From NCBI RefSeq assembly GCF_902499175.1, contig NZ_CABVQC010000050.1, positions 1 through 64,000 on the forward strand: DNA of 64,000 nucleotides, in the 5' to 3' direction. Source of the stretch: Burkholderia aenigmatica (lineage in GTDB: Bacteria; Pseudomonadota; Gammaproteobacteria; Burkholderiales; Burkholderiaceae). A program made the position numbers and the translations under genes. Shown here piece after piece: positions 16,874 to 25,452 of this stretch (the first letter of the stretch is position 1; the number at the start of each line of letters is the position of its first letter). The notes under the pieces are model-generated. The model made no database searches. It was not told the origin of the DNA and saw only the letters and a program-made list of their open reading frames with translations.

Positions 16874-18052
16874 ATGGACCCTCTCCCCTCCTGTCGCTCC
16901 CCCGCCGCGCCCGTCTTTGCGGTTGATCCGCCAGCCTTCGCGCGCGTCCGGCGCACGCTTGGGCACGCGCTATGCCGCGCGGTTTGCGGTGCCGGGCTGG
17001 TCGCGTTGTCGTCGGCTTTCGCGTGGGCCGGCGGCAACGACATCATCTTGCCGATTCCATCGTTCACCGCTTCGACGGTGCCCGCCAACGGCGATCTCAA
17101 CCCATACGGCATCGCGTTCGTGCCGCGCGGCGTGCCGGCCTGGAGCACGCTGAAACCGGGCGACGTCGTCGTGTCCAACTTCAACGCGGCGTCGAACGCG
17201 CAAGGCACCGGCACGACGATCGTGAAGCTGACACCCGGCAAGACGCCGGCGACGACTTTCTTCCAGGGCAGCAATCTCGGCCTGACGACCGCGCTCGCGG
17301 TGCTGCGCAGCGGCTTCGTACTGGTCGGCAACGTCCCGACGCCGGACGGCAAGATCGTCACGCCACCGGGCTCGCTGCTCGTCATCGGCCCGCAAGGCAA
17401 TCTCGTCACGCAACTCAGCAGCGCGGCGCTGCTCGACGGGCCGTGGGACATGACCGTGATCGATCGCGGCCAGCGCGTGACCGCGTTCGTGTCGAACGTG
17501 CTGAACGGAACGGTCTCACGCATCGAACTGGCAATCAGCGACAACGGCGTCACGATGCTGCCGGGCTCGCGCGTCATCGCGTCGGGCTACGTGAATCGAA
17601 CCGATCCCAATGCGCTCGTCGTCGGCCCGACCGGCCTCGCGTACGACCCGAACATCGACGTGCTGTATGTCGCGTCCACCGGCGACAACGCGGTGTTCGC
17701 GATCCAGAACGCCGCGTCGACGAATCGCAACGGCGGCGTCGGACGGATGATCTACTTCGACGCGGCGCACCTGCACGGCCCGCTCGCGCTGGCGCTCGCA
17801 CCGAACGGCCATCTCGTGACCGCGAACGGCGACGCGGTCAACGCCGACGCGCAGCAGCCGAGCGAGATCGTCGAATTCACGGTGGACGGACGTTTCGTCG
17901 CGCAAATGCAGGTCGACACCGCTGCGGGGGCCGCGTTCGGCCTTGCGTTCGGGCACGGCAGCAAAGGCCAGCTGCAATTCGCGGCCGTCGACGACAACAC
18001 GAATACCGCGTCAGTCTGGACCCTGCGGTTCGACAACGACAACGCGCAGTGA
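16874..18052 (+). CDS. Secreted NHL-type beta-propeller protein
   Basis: Predicted periplasmic or secreted protein of 392 residues. A long N-terminal signal region ends near SSAFAWAGG (about residue 55). The rest consists of repeated beta-rich units of about 45 residues with phrases such as NPYGIAFVPRG, GPTGLAYDPNIDVLYVASTGDNAVFAI and LHGPLALALAPNGHLVTANGD, which are the loop-strand patterns of NHL/SMP-30-like six-bladed propellers. No catalytic residues can be assigned. The start at 16874 has CCGGAG upstream. Function unknown; propellers of this kind often bind ligands or proteins at the cell surface. Confidence 0.75.
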   Translation: MDPLPSCRSPAAPVFAVDPPAFARVRRTLGHALCRAVCGAGLVALSSAFAWAGGNDIILPIPSFTASTVPANGDLNPYGIAFVPRGVPAWSTLKPGDVVVSNFNAASNAQGTGTTIVKLTPGKTPATTFFQGSNLGLTTALAVLRSGFVLVGNVPTPDGKIVTPPGSLLVIGPQGNLVTQLSSAALLDGPWDMTVIDRGQRVTAFVSNVLNGTVSRIELAISDNGVTMLPGSRVIASGYVNRTDPNALVVGPTGLAYDPNIDVLYVASTGDNAVFAIQNAASTNRNGGVGRMIYFDAAHLHGPLALALAPNGHLVTANGDAVNADAQQPSEIVEFTVDGRFVAQMQVDTAAGAAFGLAFGHGSKGQLQFAAVDDNTNTASVWTLRFDNDNAQ

Positions 18053-18064
18053 TGCGCCACCTGG

Positions 18065-18084
18065 ACGGGCCGCGCGCGGCCCGT
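18065..18084 (+). terminator. Palindromic GC hairpin after propeller gene
   Basis: A perfect 20-bp palindrome 12 bp after the propeller gene stop. It lacks a T-tract, so termination is only inferred. Confidence 0.4.
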
Positions 18085-18244
18085 TCGACCTGGGCGATCG
18101 ACACACACGATTCACACACGCCGGGCAACGTGCGCCCTGTCGACACCGCCCGGCGCCTCACGCGCCCGCGATTGCCACCGCCGGCCCGAACCTGCGACAC
18201 TGCCGGTTCATGTTCTGCCTGCCGACAACCGAGGACGCTCGCGC

Positions 18245-19645
18245 ATGACGATCCCCTTCAAGAAGCTGATCCTGCGCGGCGTCGCGCTCGCGGCCGTCGC
18301 CGCGATCGGCTACACGGGCACCATGCTGTCCCGGCTCGCGCCGATCGCGACCGGCTATGCGGCGAAGGCGCTGTGTTCCGGCGTGTACGTATCGGGCCGC
18401 CCGGCCGCGTCCGTGATCGACGTCGACATCATGGCCGGCGTGCATCCGCTGCTGAAACTGGTGCACCCGTCGATCGATCCCGATCATCATCGCGCGACAG
18501 CGACCTTCGCCGGCTTCGCCGAACGCGAAGCCGACTTCCGGCCTGGGCTCGGCTGCACGCTCGCGATCGGGCCGCCGTCCGGCGCGTTGCCGGCCGCGCT
18601 GCCGCCCCTCCCCGATCCGCCGCCCGTGCAGCCGGCACCGGCCACGCTGCCGGCCGGCATCGACGCGCACAAGCTGCAGACCGCGCTCGACCGCGCATTC
18701 GACGAGCCCGATCCGGCACGGCCGCGGCGCACGCGCGCGGTCGTCGTGATGTGGCGCGGCCAGGTGATCGCCGAACGCTATGCGCCCGGCTTCACGGCCG
18801 ACACGCCGCTGCCCGGCTGGTCGATGACGAAGACCGTCACCGCCGCGCTGGTCGGCACGCTCGTCGCGCAGCACAAGCTGTCGCCCGATACGTCGGCGCT
18901 GCTGCCCGAATGGCGCGGCAGCGGCGATCCGCGCGCCGCCATCACGCTCGACGAGTTGCTGCGGATGACGAGCGGCCTGCAATTCAACGAGGACTACGAC
19001 GACCCGCTGTCCGACGTCGCGTTGATGCTGTACGCGCAGCCCGATACCGCGCGGTTCGCGTCGGCCAAGCCGCTCGCCGCGACACCCGGCACGCGGTGGT
19101 CCTACTCGAGCGGCACGAGCGCGATCGTCGCGCGCGTGATGCGCGAAGCGCTGGGCGGCAGCGAGGACGACTACCTCGCGTTTCCGCGCCGCGCGCTGTT
19201 CGCGCCGCTCGGGATGCGCAGCGCGGTGTTCGAGCCCGATGCATCCGGCACGCTCGTCAGCCCGTCGTACATGTATGCGAGCGCGCGCGACTGGGCGCGC
19301 TTCGGCCAACTACTGCTGCAGGACGGCGTATGGGACGGGCAGCGGCTGCTGCCGGAAGGCTGGGTGCGCTACCTGACGCGCACGACGCCGCAGTCGGAGC
19401 GCCAGGAATACGGCGCGCAGCTGTGGGTCAAGGTGCCGGAGCCATTCAACGATCGCGATCCGCATGCGGTCGCGATGCCGGCCGACGCGTTTCATGCGGT
19501 CGGTCATGAAGGCCAGTTCGTCAGCGTGGTGCCGAGCCGTCAACTGGTGGTCGTGCGGCTGGGGCTGTCGCGGCCGGAATCGGCGTGGAACCACGAGGCG
19601 TTTCTCGCGCGCGTGCTCGACGCGGTGCCGGCGCCCGGCGCGTAA
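18245..19645 (+). CDS. Membrane-anchored serine hydrolase (beta-lactamase/class C-like)
   Basis: A 466-residue periplasmic enzyme with an uncleaved N-terminal membrane segment (residues ~8-28). The catalytic SxxK appears as SMTK at residues 193-196, preceded by PLPGW as in 6-aminohexanoate-dimer hydrolase (NylB) and EstB-like enzymes. The second motif is YSS in RWSYSSGTSAIVAR and the third region is GHEGQFVSVVPSRQLVVVRLG. A Pro-rich stretch at 111-137 separates an N-terminal module from the hydrolase. It probably cleaves a small ester or amide; true beta-lactamase activity is not implied, since the YxN Asn is replaced by Ser. Confidence 0.85.
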   Translation: MTIPFKKLILRGVALAAVAAIGYTGTMLSRLAPIATGYAAKALCSGVYVSGRPAASVIDVDIMAGVHPLLKLVHPSIDPDHHRATATFAGFAEREADFRPGLGCTLAIGPPSGALPAALPPLPDPPPVQPAPATLPAGIDAHKLQTALDRAFDEPDPARPRRTRAVVVMWRGQVIAERYAPGFTADTPLPGWSMTKTVTAALVGTLVAQHKLSPDTSALLPEWRGSGDPRAAITLDELLRMTSGLQFNEDYDDPLSDVALMLYAQPDTARFASAKPLAATPGTRWSYSSGTSAIVARVMREALGGSEDDYLAFPRRALFAPLGMRSAVFEPDASGTLVSPSYMYASARDWARFGQLLLQDGVWDGQRLLPEGWVRYLTRTTPQSERQEYGAQLWVKVPEPFNDRDPHAVAMPADAFHAVGHEGQFVSVVPSRQLVVVRLGLSRPESAWNHEAFLARVLDAVPAPGA

Positions 19646-19664
19646 AAACGGGCCCGCGGGCCCG
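19644..19664 (-). terminator. Terminator between convergent hydrolase and GST genes
   Basis: A perfect 16-bp GC palindrome at 19649-19664 is followed on the minus strand by five T residues (A-run 19644-19648, overlapping the stop codon of the hydrolase gene). It lies 70 bp past the GST stop. Confidence 0.75.
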
Positions 19665-19733
19665 TGATGCCGGTCATGACGCGGACGCGGCGGCAATTGC
19701 CACGCCGCCGCACCGCGCGCTACCTGCGATGGA

Positions 19734-20357
19734 TCACGGGTTCGCGCTGCCCGCGTACTTCTGGAAGCCTTCGCGCGTCGCGAGACGTTCGATATAGCGC
19801 GACACCGCCGGAAAATCCGGATGCTCGATCGGCGTGCCGAACCAGCGGTTCACCGACAGGCCGATCGGAATGTCCGCGAGCGTGAAGCCGTTGCCGGCCA
19901 CGTACGCACCGGTCGCTTCGAGCTGCGCGTTCAGCACCTGCATGTGCTTCGTCCACCCCGCGATCGACTGCGCGATGCCGGCCGGATCCTGGTGATCGGG
20001 CGATTTCCGCACGAGGCCGAGGAACGCGCCGACCCACGAGCGGTTCAGGTCGGCACCCTGCCAGTCGATCCACTGATCGACCCGCGCGCGCGCCTGCGGC
20101 TCGGCCGGATACAGCGCGTCGCCGCCATAGCGGTTCGCGAGGTAGCGGATGATCGTGTTCGATTCCCAGAGCACGAAATCGTCGTCCTTGATGACGGGCA
20201 CGAGACCGTTCGGATTCAGCGCGAGATAGGCCGGATCGTTGGTCGTACGGAAGCCCGCGCCCCAGTCCTCCTGTTCGAACGGCAGGTTCAGCTCGGTGCA
20301 CAGCCACAGCACCTTGCGAACGTTGATGGACGGGATCTTGCCGAGGATGTGCAGCAT
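19734..20357 (-). CDS. Glutathione S-transferase family protein
   Basis: Cytosolic GST-fold protein of 207 residues, start chosen at 20357 because AAGGAG lies five bases upstream. The thioredoxin-like N-terminal domain begins MLHILGKIPSINVRKVLWLC and contains the glutathione-binding VPVIKDDDFVLWESNTIIRYL stretch with cis-proline and ESN motif. The all-helical C-terminal domain has GNGFTLADIPIGLSVNRW with the N-capping box. It likely conjugates or reduces small electrophiles; substrate is unknown. The gene is separate from the second GST at 37530-38189, with which it shares only the fold. Confidence 0.88.
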   Translation of the reverse strand: MLHILGKIPSINVRKVLWLCTELNLPFEQEDWGAGFRTTNDPAYLALNPNGLVPVIKDDDFVLWESNTIIRYLANRYGGDALYPAEPQARARVDQWIDWQGADLNRSWVGAFLGLVRKSPDHQDPAGIAQSIAGWTKHMQVLNAQLEATGAYVAGNGFTLADIPIGLSVNRWFGTPIEHPDFPAVSRYIERLATREGFQKYAGSANP

Positions 20358-20429
20358 GCAGTCTCCTTGTGAGGTCGGATGCGGAGCGTCCGGGACACAC
20401 GACACGTCCCGAACGCGTTCACGCCGAGT

Positions 20430-21929
20430 TTATACGCGACCGCGGGGCAAACGACAGGCCGTCCGCGGAAAATCCGCATGCGGCCGATTCGTCAGGTCAC
20501 GCAGCGCATGCTCGGCCGTCGGGAACCGGAACATGAATCCGTCCTGATGCAGCCGCGCCGGCATCACGCGCTGCCCGTCCAGCAGCAGCTCGGCCATCTC
20601 GCCCATCGCGATGCGCAGCGGCGCGGCCGGCACGTGCAGCCAGGCCGGGCGGTGCAGCACCTTCGACACGACCTGCACGAACTCGCGCTGGGTCAACGGC
20701 GCGGGGGCGACCGCGTTGTAGACGCCGCGCATGCCCGGGTTCGACATCGCACGCGCGATGATCCGCAGCACGTCGTCCCGGTGGATCCAGCTCATCACCT
20801 GCGTGCCGTCGCCGAATCGTCCGCCCATCCCGAAATAGTGCGGCAACAGCATCGAGCGCAACGCGCCGCCGGGGCCGAACACGACGCCCAGCCGCAGAAC
20901 CACCGAGCGAATACCGTAGCGCTCGAGCGGCTGCGCGGACTGCTCCCACTGCCGGCACAGCTCGGACATGAAGCCGGTGCCGGCGCTGCTGCGCTCGTCG
21001 AGCCGCTCGTCGGCAGCACGCACGCCGTAGTAACCGATCGCCGACGCCTGGATCCACGTGCGCGGCTTGACTTCGGCGGTCTCGACCCAGCGCATCAGCG
21101 ATTCCGTGACGCCGACCCGGCTGGCGAGCAGCACCGCCTGCCGGCGCTTGCTCCAGCGCGCGCCCAGCACCGGCGCCCCCGCGAGATTGATGACCGTGTC
21201 GAAACGCTCGTGCGGCTGCAGCTGTTCGACGGAGGTCACGCTGCGCACGCGGCCGTGAAACTGATAGGCCGCGCGCAGCGGATCGCGCGCCAGCAACGTG
21301 ACCGTATGCCCCGCATCGAGCAGCCCGTTCACGAGGGTTTCGCCGATGAAGCCGGTTCCGCCGGTCACGAGCACGTTCCCCGGCAGTTGCCCCGCGAATG
21401 GGTTGGCGACCGGCGCGCGTCGTGCGATCCGGCAGGCCGCGATCCCGTCGCGGATCCCCGATACCGTCACGCCGACAGCAAAAAGGCTCAGCACCCAGCC
21501 GCGCCAGCCGAGGTCGAGCGCCTGCAGCGCGGTCGGCTCCTGCGCCCACGCGGCCAGCTGCATTGCGACCATTCCGAACAGCGCGCCGCCGTTGACGGCC
21601 AGCAGCGTGTGCAACACGCGCTCGGTTGACGGCAACTTGCGGCTCTGGTCCTCGACGACGAAATCCCACAACGTCAGCACCACCTCGACGACGACCACCG
21701 CCGCGAGGGCCGCGACCCACGCGCCGTGAAAGGCAACGTTCGCGATCGAGGCGAACACGAGACCGTAAAGCACGGAACGTACCGCGTGAATCGCCAGCTC
21801 GAGCCGCGCGCGCGGGCTGTGCGGCAGATCCTGCGTGAGTTCGTGGTGATAGAGCGTATCGAATGCGCCCATCGCGCCCTGCACGATCAGCAGGTTGAGC
21901 GCCCAGTCGTAAGCAGCCAAGGTGTTCAT
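20430..21929 (-). CDS. Membrane protein fused to TIGR01777 (YfcH-like) SDR oxidoreductase
   Basis: A 499-residue two-part protein. Residues 1-170 form a polytopic membrane domain unusually rich in polar residues at helix ends (YHHE at 27-30, HAVR at 48-51, WDFVVEDQSRKLPSTERVLH at 88-107). Residues 184-499 are a TIGR01777 nucleotide-binding protein: GGTGFIG at 190-196, VINLAGAP, the SAIGYYG region and the C-terminal DUF1731 part ending with FRFPTAEHALRDL. Standalone YfcH lacks the membrane half. The start at 21929 overlaps the stop of the preceding DCC gene by ATGA, so translation is coupled. Last gene of a four-gene operon (24670 to 20430); function unknown, probably redox chemistry at the membrane. 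Confidence 0.82.
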   Translation of the reverse strand: MNTLAAYDWALNLLIVQGAMGAFDTLYHHELTQDLPHSPRARLELAIHAVRSVLYGLVFASIANVAFHGAWVAALAAVVVVEVVLTLWDFVVEDQSRKLPSTERVLHTLLAVNGGALFGMVAMQLAAWAQEPTALQALDLGWRGWVLSLFAVGVTVSGIRDGIAACRIARRAPVANPFAGQLPGNVLVTGGTGFIGETLVNGLLDAGHTVTLLARDPLRAAYQFHGRVRSVTSVEQLQPHERFDTVINLAGAPVLGARWSKRRQAVLLASRVGVTESLMRWVETAEVKPRTWIQASAIGYYGVRAADERLDERSSAGTGFMSELCRQWEQSAQPLERYGIRSVVLRLGVVFGPGGALRSMLLPHYFGMGGRFGDGTQVMSWIHRDDVLRIIARAMSNPGMRGVYNAVAPAPLTQREFVQVVSKVLHRPAWLHVPAAPLRIAMGEMAELLLDGQRVMPARLHQDGFMFRFPTAEHALRDLTNRPHADFPRTACRLPRGRV

Positions 21930-22798
21930 ACGGCGTCCCTCCTCCAAAGCCAGACAAGCGGCGGCACCATCGCGACGAGTGCTGCCGCGTCGATCGCCAC
22001 GTGGCCCGATACATGGGCCTGCAATGAAAACAGCATGTCCTGCGGCGCCCAGATCAGCAGGCCGGCCAGCAGCCATCCCCACACTTCCCGGCGGCGCAGC
22101 CGGTTGCCGAGGTGGACGAGCGCCAGCATCCAGACCGACGCGCATTGCACCGTCGCGCCGATCAGCGACATCCACCAGATCTGCTGTGCACGAGCGGCAT
22201 CGGGCGCCGTTCCCGCCCAGAAGTGCAGCTCGATGACGCGGTGATACGCATCGAGCCATGGCGCGCCGGCAAGCCACGGAACGGCAATGCCGACGAGCAG
22301 GTGCGCGATCGCCGCGCAGTACATCCAGGTCACCACGATGCGGCGCGCAGCGTCACCGGCGGGACGATCCGCCGTGGGTTCGGCGGCACGGTCGCGACCG
22401 CTACCGCATGTCGCCCCGTCGCACTGCGCTTCGGCGTGGTAGCCGAGCCAGCGCGATACCGCATGCCGGTTGCGCGCGAAGCGGCGATACAGCGGCGCCA
22501 GCGCACTGCGGACGACCGGCACGCGAAGCAGCCCGACGAGCCAGCGGCGCCCGGTCAGCGCATGGGCGGCCAGGATGCTGTCCACGCCGGTCAGCATGCG
22601 TCCGTCGGGCAGACGCGCGTGCAGCTCGCGGTTCAGTGCGGGCAGATCGACGCCCAGCGGCGCGGGATCGAACCCCGGCGCGGCGATATCGACGAAAGCC
22701 AGCCGCTGCCGCGTATCGCGGGCGCCGAGACGATTGATCTCCGCCACGCATAACGGACATCGTCCATCGAAGTACAGCACCAGTTCATTTGAGTCCAT
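21926..22798 (-). CDS. DCC-family (DUF393) thiol-disulfide protein with membrane tail
   Basis: A 290-residue protein. The N-terminal 120 residues belong to the DUF393/DCC family: LVLYFDGRCPLCVAEINRL with the CPLC thioredoxin-like motif, then FVDIAAPGFDP and GVDSILAAHALTGRRWLVGLL. A Glu/Asp/Arg-rich linker leads to four hydrophobic segments (WMYCAAIAHLLVGIAVPW and later). The start at 22798 (MDSNEL) has AAGGA nine bases upstream; two in-frame starts further out have poorer spacing. Stop overlaps the next start by 4 bp. Suggests electron or thiol exchange at the inner membrane with the flanking oxidoreductases; substrate unknown. Confidence 0.82.
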   Translation of the reverse strand: MDSNELVLYFDGRCPLCVAEINRLGARDTRQRLAFVDIAAPGFDPAPLGVDLPALNRELHARLPDGRMLTGVDSILAAHALTGRRWLVGLLRVPVVRSALAPLYRRFARNRHAVSRWLGYHAEAQCDGATCGSGRDRAAEPTADRPAGDAARRIVVTWMYCAAIAHLLVGIAVPWLAGAPWLDAYHRVIELHFWAGTAPDAARAQQIWWMSLIGATVQCASVWMLALVHLGNRLRRREVWGWLLAGLLIWAPQDMLFSLQAHVSGHVAIDAAALVAMVPPLVWLWRRDAV

Positions 22799-22895
22799 GA
22801 TTCGCATTCCTTCTTTTTTCTGCCGCATGCCTCATGAATCGATCGACTGCTTTCCGCCATGCCATACCACCACCCCCGCGCGGTGGACGGCGCGC

Positions 22896-23366
22896 TTACA
22901 TCGGCTTGATCACCATCAGGAAGTAGACGGTCAGCATCGCGAAGAACGCCGGATAGCCGAGCAGTTCCCAGCGCTTCGCATAGCGCCAGTACCGTTCCGG
23001 CAACGCGGCAGCGCCGTTCACGTGCGCGAGCTTCGCCATCGAGGCCAGTTCGACCTGCAGCCACACGACCGGCAGCCAGCACGCGCCGGCGATCGCATAC
23101 AGCACGATCGACGCGAGGAGCCACGGCGTATCCCACGGCCAGCCGGCCGTGTGCGCGAGCCAGAGCCCCGAGGCCGGCTGGAAGATCACGGCCGGCGTCG
23201 TGAACCACCAGTCCGCGCGCACCACGAGGCGCGACACGGCCGCGATCGCGGGTACCGAGCGCGTGCGGTTCGCAAAGAACAGGTAGAACGCGGTGCCGAA
23301 CCCCGTGCCGACCAGCAGCACCGAAGACAGGATGTGAAGCGCCTTGATGACGAGATAGGTATTCAT
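22896..23366 (-). CDS. DUF2269-family membrane protein
   Basis: A 156-residue integral membrane protein with four helices. It opens MNTYLVIKALHILSSVLLVGTGFGTAFYLFF, of which KxLHILSSVLLVGTGxGxAF is the DUF2269 pattern, and continues with FQPASGLWLAHTAGW and YWRYAKRWELLGYPAFFAM. The conserved His in the first helix suggests cofactor binding, perhaps heme, but that is not proven. Its start overlaps the stop of the upstream SDR-DoxX gene by ATGA, so the two are translationally coupled. Second gene of the operon. Confidence 0.8.
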   Translation of the reverse strand: MNTYLVIKALHILSSVLLVGTGFGTAFYLFFANRTRSVPAIAAVSRLVVRADWWFTTPAVIFQPASGLWLAHTAGWPWDTPWLLASIVLYAIAGACWLPVVWLQVELASMAKLAHVNGAAALPERYWRYAKRWELLGYPAFFAMLTVYFLMVIKPM

Positions 23367-24670
23367 GCTTGGTCTTCTTCTGAAAAAAGGATCAACAGGA
23401 TGGCGAGGATCGGCACGTTCTTGAGCACGGGGCCGAACGGTTCGGCGAGCAGGCCCGGCATCGTGACCGCGATGACCGCCGAATACGCGACGATCAGCAC
23501 GGCTTGCGCGACCCACAGGCGGCGCGACGGCGCCACGACGGTCGCGATGCCGAACCCGAAGTCCAGCGCGCTGGCCGCATAGAGTGCGATCAGCGCAGGC
23601 AGCCCGGTCAGGTGCGCAGGCGCGAGCAGCGCGAGGCTCGCGTGCAGCGGATGGATGAACGCGCTGGCGATGGCGGTCCAGATCCACACAATCGCAAGCG
23701 CGCCGCGCAGCAGCGGGCGACGCCACATCGCGAGCGCGTCGCGACGCAGCGCGCCGGCTTCCGCGCCGACGAAGCCATCGATCCCGCGTGGCGGCCGACC
23801 CAGCATGGCCGTGGCAGCTGCCGGATCGCCGGTGTTCCCGCCGCGCAGCATCGTCCACGTGTCGCGCGTGAACATCGCGCCCGGCAGCCTGCCGAACAAC
23901 GTGGCCGTCGCGCCGGCCAGCGGGCCCGGCAACGTCACGCGGGCAGCCGGCGGAAACCCCAGCGCGGCACGGTAGCGGGCCAGCATCTCGCGGTATTCGA
24001 CTTCGTCGTTGCCGACCACGTCGATCACCGGGTTGCCCGCCGCCGGCGCATCGACGCATCGTGCGACGACTTCGGCGAGATCGTCGACGTGCACGGGGCG
24101 CAACCGCTGATGGCCGCCCGCCGGCAGCACGTGCACGGGCAGGCTCGCGAGCATCCGGAAAAACCGCGCCGACGCACCGTCCGTGCCGTAGACCAGCGCG
24201 GGACGCACGATCCGGAAGTCGATCGGCAGCGTCTGCAGGAAGCGGTCGGCTGCGACCTTGCTGGAGAAGTAGCGCGTATCGCCACGCTCGACGCCAAGCG
24301 CCGAGATCTGGATCACGCGCCGCACGCCGGCGCGGCAGCACGCGATGAAGAGTGCGCACGGCGCGGCGCGATGCACGGCGTCGAGCGTCGCGCCGCGTCG
24401 ATCGGCGAGGATGCCGACCGCATTGATCACCACGTCGACGCCCGCCAGCCGCGCGAGCCACGCGTCGGGATCGATGTCCTTCGCGAAGTCGATCGCGACG
24501 TCGGACGGACCGGCCGCACGATGCACGCCGCGCAGCACGCGATGGCCGCCAGCTTCGAGCTGCGCGCACAGTGCCCGCCCGATGAAGCCGTTCGCGCCGC
24601 ACACGAGGACGGTCATGCTGCGCGTACCGGTGCAGCCACGCAGGCTGGTCGACGGCAAGACAGTGTTCAT
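23363..24670 (-). CDS. NAD(P)-binding SDR fused to DoxX-like membrane domain
   Basis: First gene of the operon; start at 24670 (MNTVLPS) has AGAGG six bases upstream. The 435-residue protein has an atypical short-chain-reductase domain (VLVCGANGFIGRAL, then VDVVINAVGI and ISALGVERGDTRYFSSK with a Tyr/Lys pair) over residues ~18-290 and a C-terminal four-helix DoxX-like membrane domain (ALAIVWIWTAIASAFIHP onwards). Fusions of this kind are typical of SDR-DoxX proteins of unknown substrate. A 26-bp palindrome (24689-24714) identical in geometry to that of the neighbouring regulator gene overlaps its likely promoter, so it should be under that regulator's control. Confidence 0.83.
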   Translation of the reverse strand: MNTVLPSTSLRGCTGTRSMTVLVCGANGFIGRALCAQLEAGGHRVLRGVHRAAGPSDVAIDFAKDIDPDAWLARLAGVDVVINAVGILADRRGATLDAVHRAAPCALFIACCRAGVRRVIQISALGVERGDTRYFSSKVAADRFLQTLPIDFRIVRPALVYGTDGASARFFRMLASLPVHVLPAGGHQRLRPVHVDDLAEVVARCVDAPAAGNPVIDVVGNDEVEYREMLARYRAALGFPPAARVTLPGPLAGATATLFGRLPGAMFTRDTWTMLRGGNTGDPAAATAMLGRPPRGIDGFVGAEAGALRRDALAMWRRPLLRGALAIVWIWTAIASAFIHPLHASLALLAPAHLTGLPALIALYAASALDFGFGIATVVAPSRRLWVAQAVLIVAYSAVIAVTMPGLLAEPFGPVLKNVPILAILLILFSEEDQA

Positions 24671-24688
24671 TTTCATCCTCTATTTACA

Positions 24689-24714
24689 GTCATTTCTGTA
24701 CAGACAGAAATAAC
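24689..24714. promoter_or_regulatory. Predicted GbsR/MarR-like operator, membrane-redox operon
   Basis: Arms GTCATTTCT (24689-24697) and AGAAATAAC (24706-24714) with an 8-base spacer, 18 bp before the operon start codon. The same arms and spacing recur at 25315-25340 before the regulator gene, with one arm base different. Confidence 0.8.
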
Positions 24715-24721
24715 AACCCCG

Positions 24722-24744
24722 AAAAAAGCGGGCTGTCTGCCCGC
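24722..24744 (-). terminator. Terminator of the GbsR-like regulator gene
   Basis: Minus-strand hairpin GCGGGC-AGACA-GCCCGC (24744-24728) followed by six T residues (A-run 24722-24727). It closes the regulator transcript just ahead of the operon's own operator, so the operon needs its own promoter. Confidence 0.9.
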
Positions 24745-24758
24745 ATTGCGTGCCCCGC

Positions 24759-25310
24759 TTACTTCGACGGCTTGCGCCTGACCGTCTGGCTGATCTTCGC
24801 ACCGATGCCGAGCGCCTTCATCAGCGTATCGGGCTTGAGCCGCAGCATCTCGTCCGACCAGGTCGTGAGCGTCTCGACGAACTGCAGGGTGTCGCGGATG
24901 CGCTGCTCGGTCTCGCGGCTCTCGTTTGCGATCTCGGGATTCGTCAGGCAGTCGCGCAGCACCGTGAGCGTCGGCTCGATCTCGCGCTGGCGCCGCCCTT
25001 CGACGATCAGCTTGAACAGTTCCCAGATGTCGGTCGACGTCTCGAAGTGGTCGCGGCGGTCGCCCAGCACATGCACGACCTTCGCCAGCCGCCACGCCTG
25101 CAGCTCCTTCAGGCTCGTGCTGACGTTGGAGCGCGCCACGTTGAGCGTCTCGGCGATCTCGTCGGCCGCGATCGGCCGGCCGGCCAGATAGAGCAGCGCG
25201 TGGATCTGCGAGACGGTGCGGTTGACGCCCCACCGCGAGCCCATTTCGCCCCAGTGGAGAATGAATCGTTCGGCAATCGGTGTGAGTTCCATGTCGTGCA
25301 ATTTAGGCAT
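24759..25310 (-). CDS. GbsR/MarR-like transcriptional regulator
   Basis: DNA-binding regulator of 183 residues from the start at 25310 (an alternative ATG at 25292 would remove six residues; neither has a clear ribosome-binding site). It has the GbsR layout: LTPIAERFILHWGEMGSRWGVNRTVSQIHALLYL, then a winged helix PIAADEIAETLNVARSNVSTSLKELQAWRL with recognition helix near residues 55-72, and a helical C-terminus for dimerisation. GbsR proteins sense quaternary amines in Bacillus, but ligands differ elsewhere. Its own promoter and that of the downstream operon carry the same palindrome, so it likely represses both. Confidence 0.87.
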   Translation of the reverse strand: MPKLHDMELTPIAERFILHWGEMGSRWGVNRTVSQIHALLYLAGRPIAADEIAETLNVARSNVSTSLKELQAWRLAKVVHVLGDRRDHFETSTDIWELFKLIVEGRRQREIEPTLTVLRDCLTNPEIANESRETEQRIRDTLQFVETLTTWSDEMLRLKPDTLMKALGIGAKISQTVRRKPSK

Positions 25311-25314
25311 TTCA

Positions 25315-25340
25315 GTTATTTCTGTCAAGAGAGAAATAAC
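25315..25340. promoter_or_regulatory. Predicted GbsR/MarR-like operator, autoregulatory
   Basis: Perfect inverted repeat GTTATTTCT (25315-25323) and AGAAATAAC (25332-25340), spacer of 8, starting 5 bp upstream of the regulator's first ATG. It also lies in the divergent region leading to fabV. Confidence 0.82.
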
Positions 25341-25452
25341 CGGACGATCCGCCAGGTTCCGGCGGCGTCCGCCCGCGATCTGCCGCATCCTTTACAATGC
25401 GCGGGATTTTCCCGAATTCAGGCCGTTTCTGCCTTTCAGACAAGAGGTTCCC

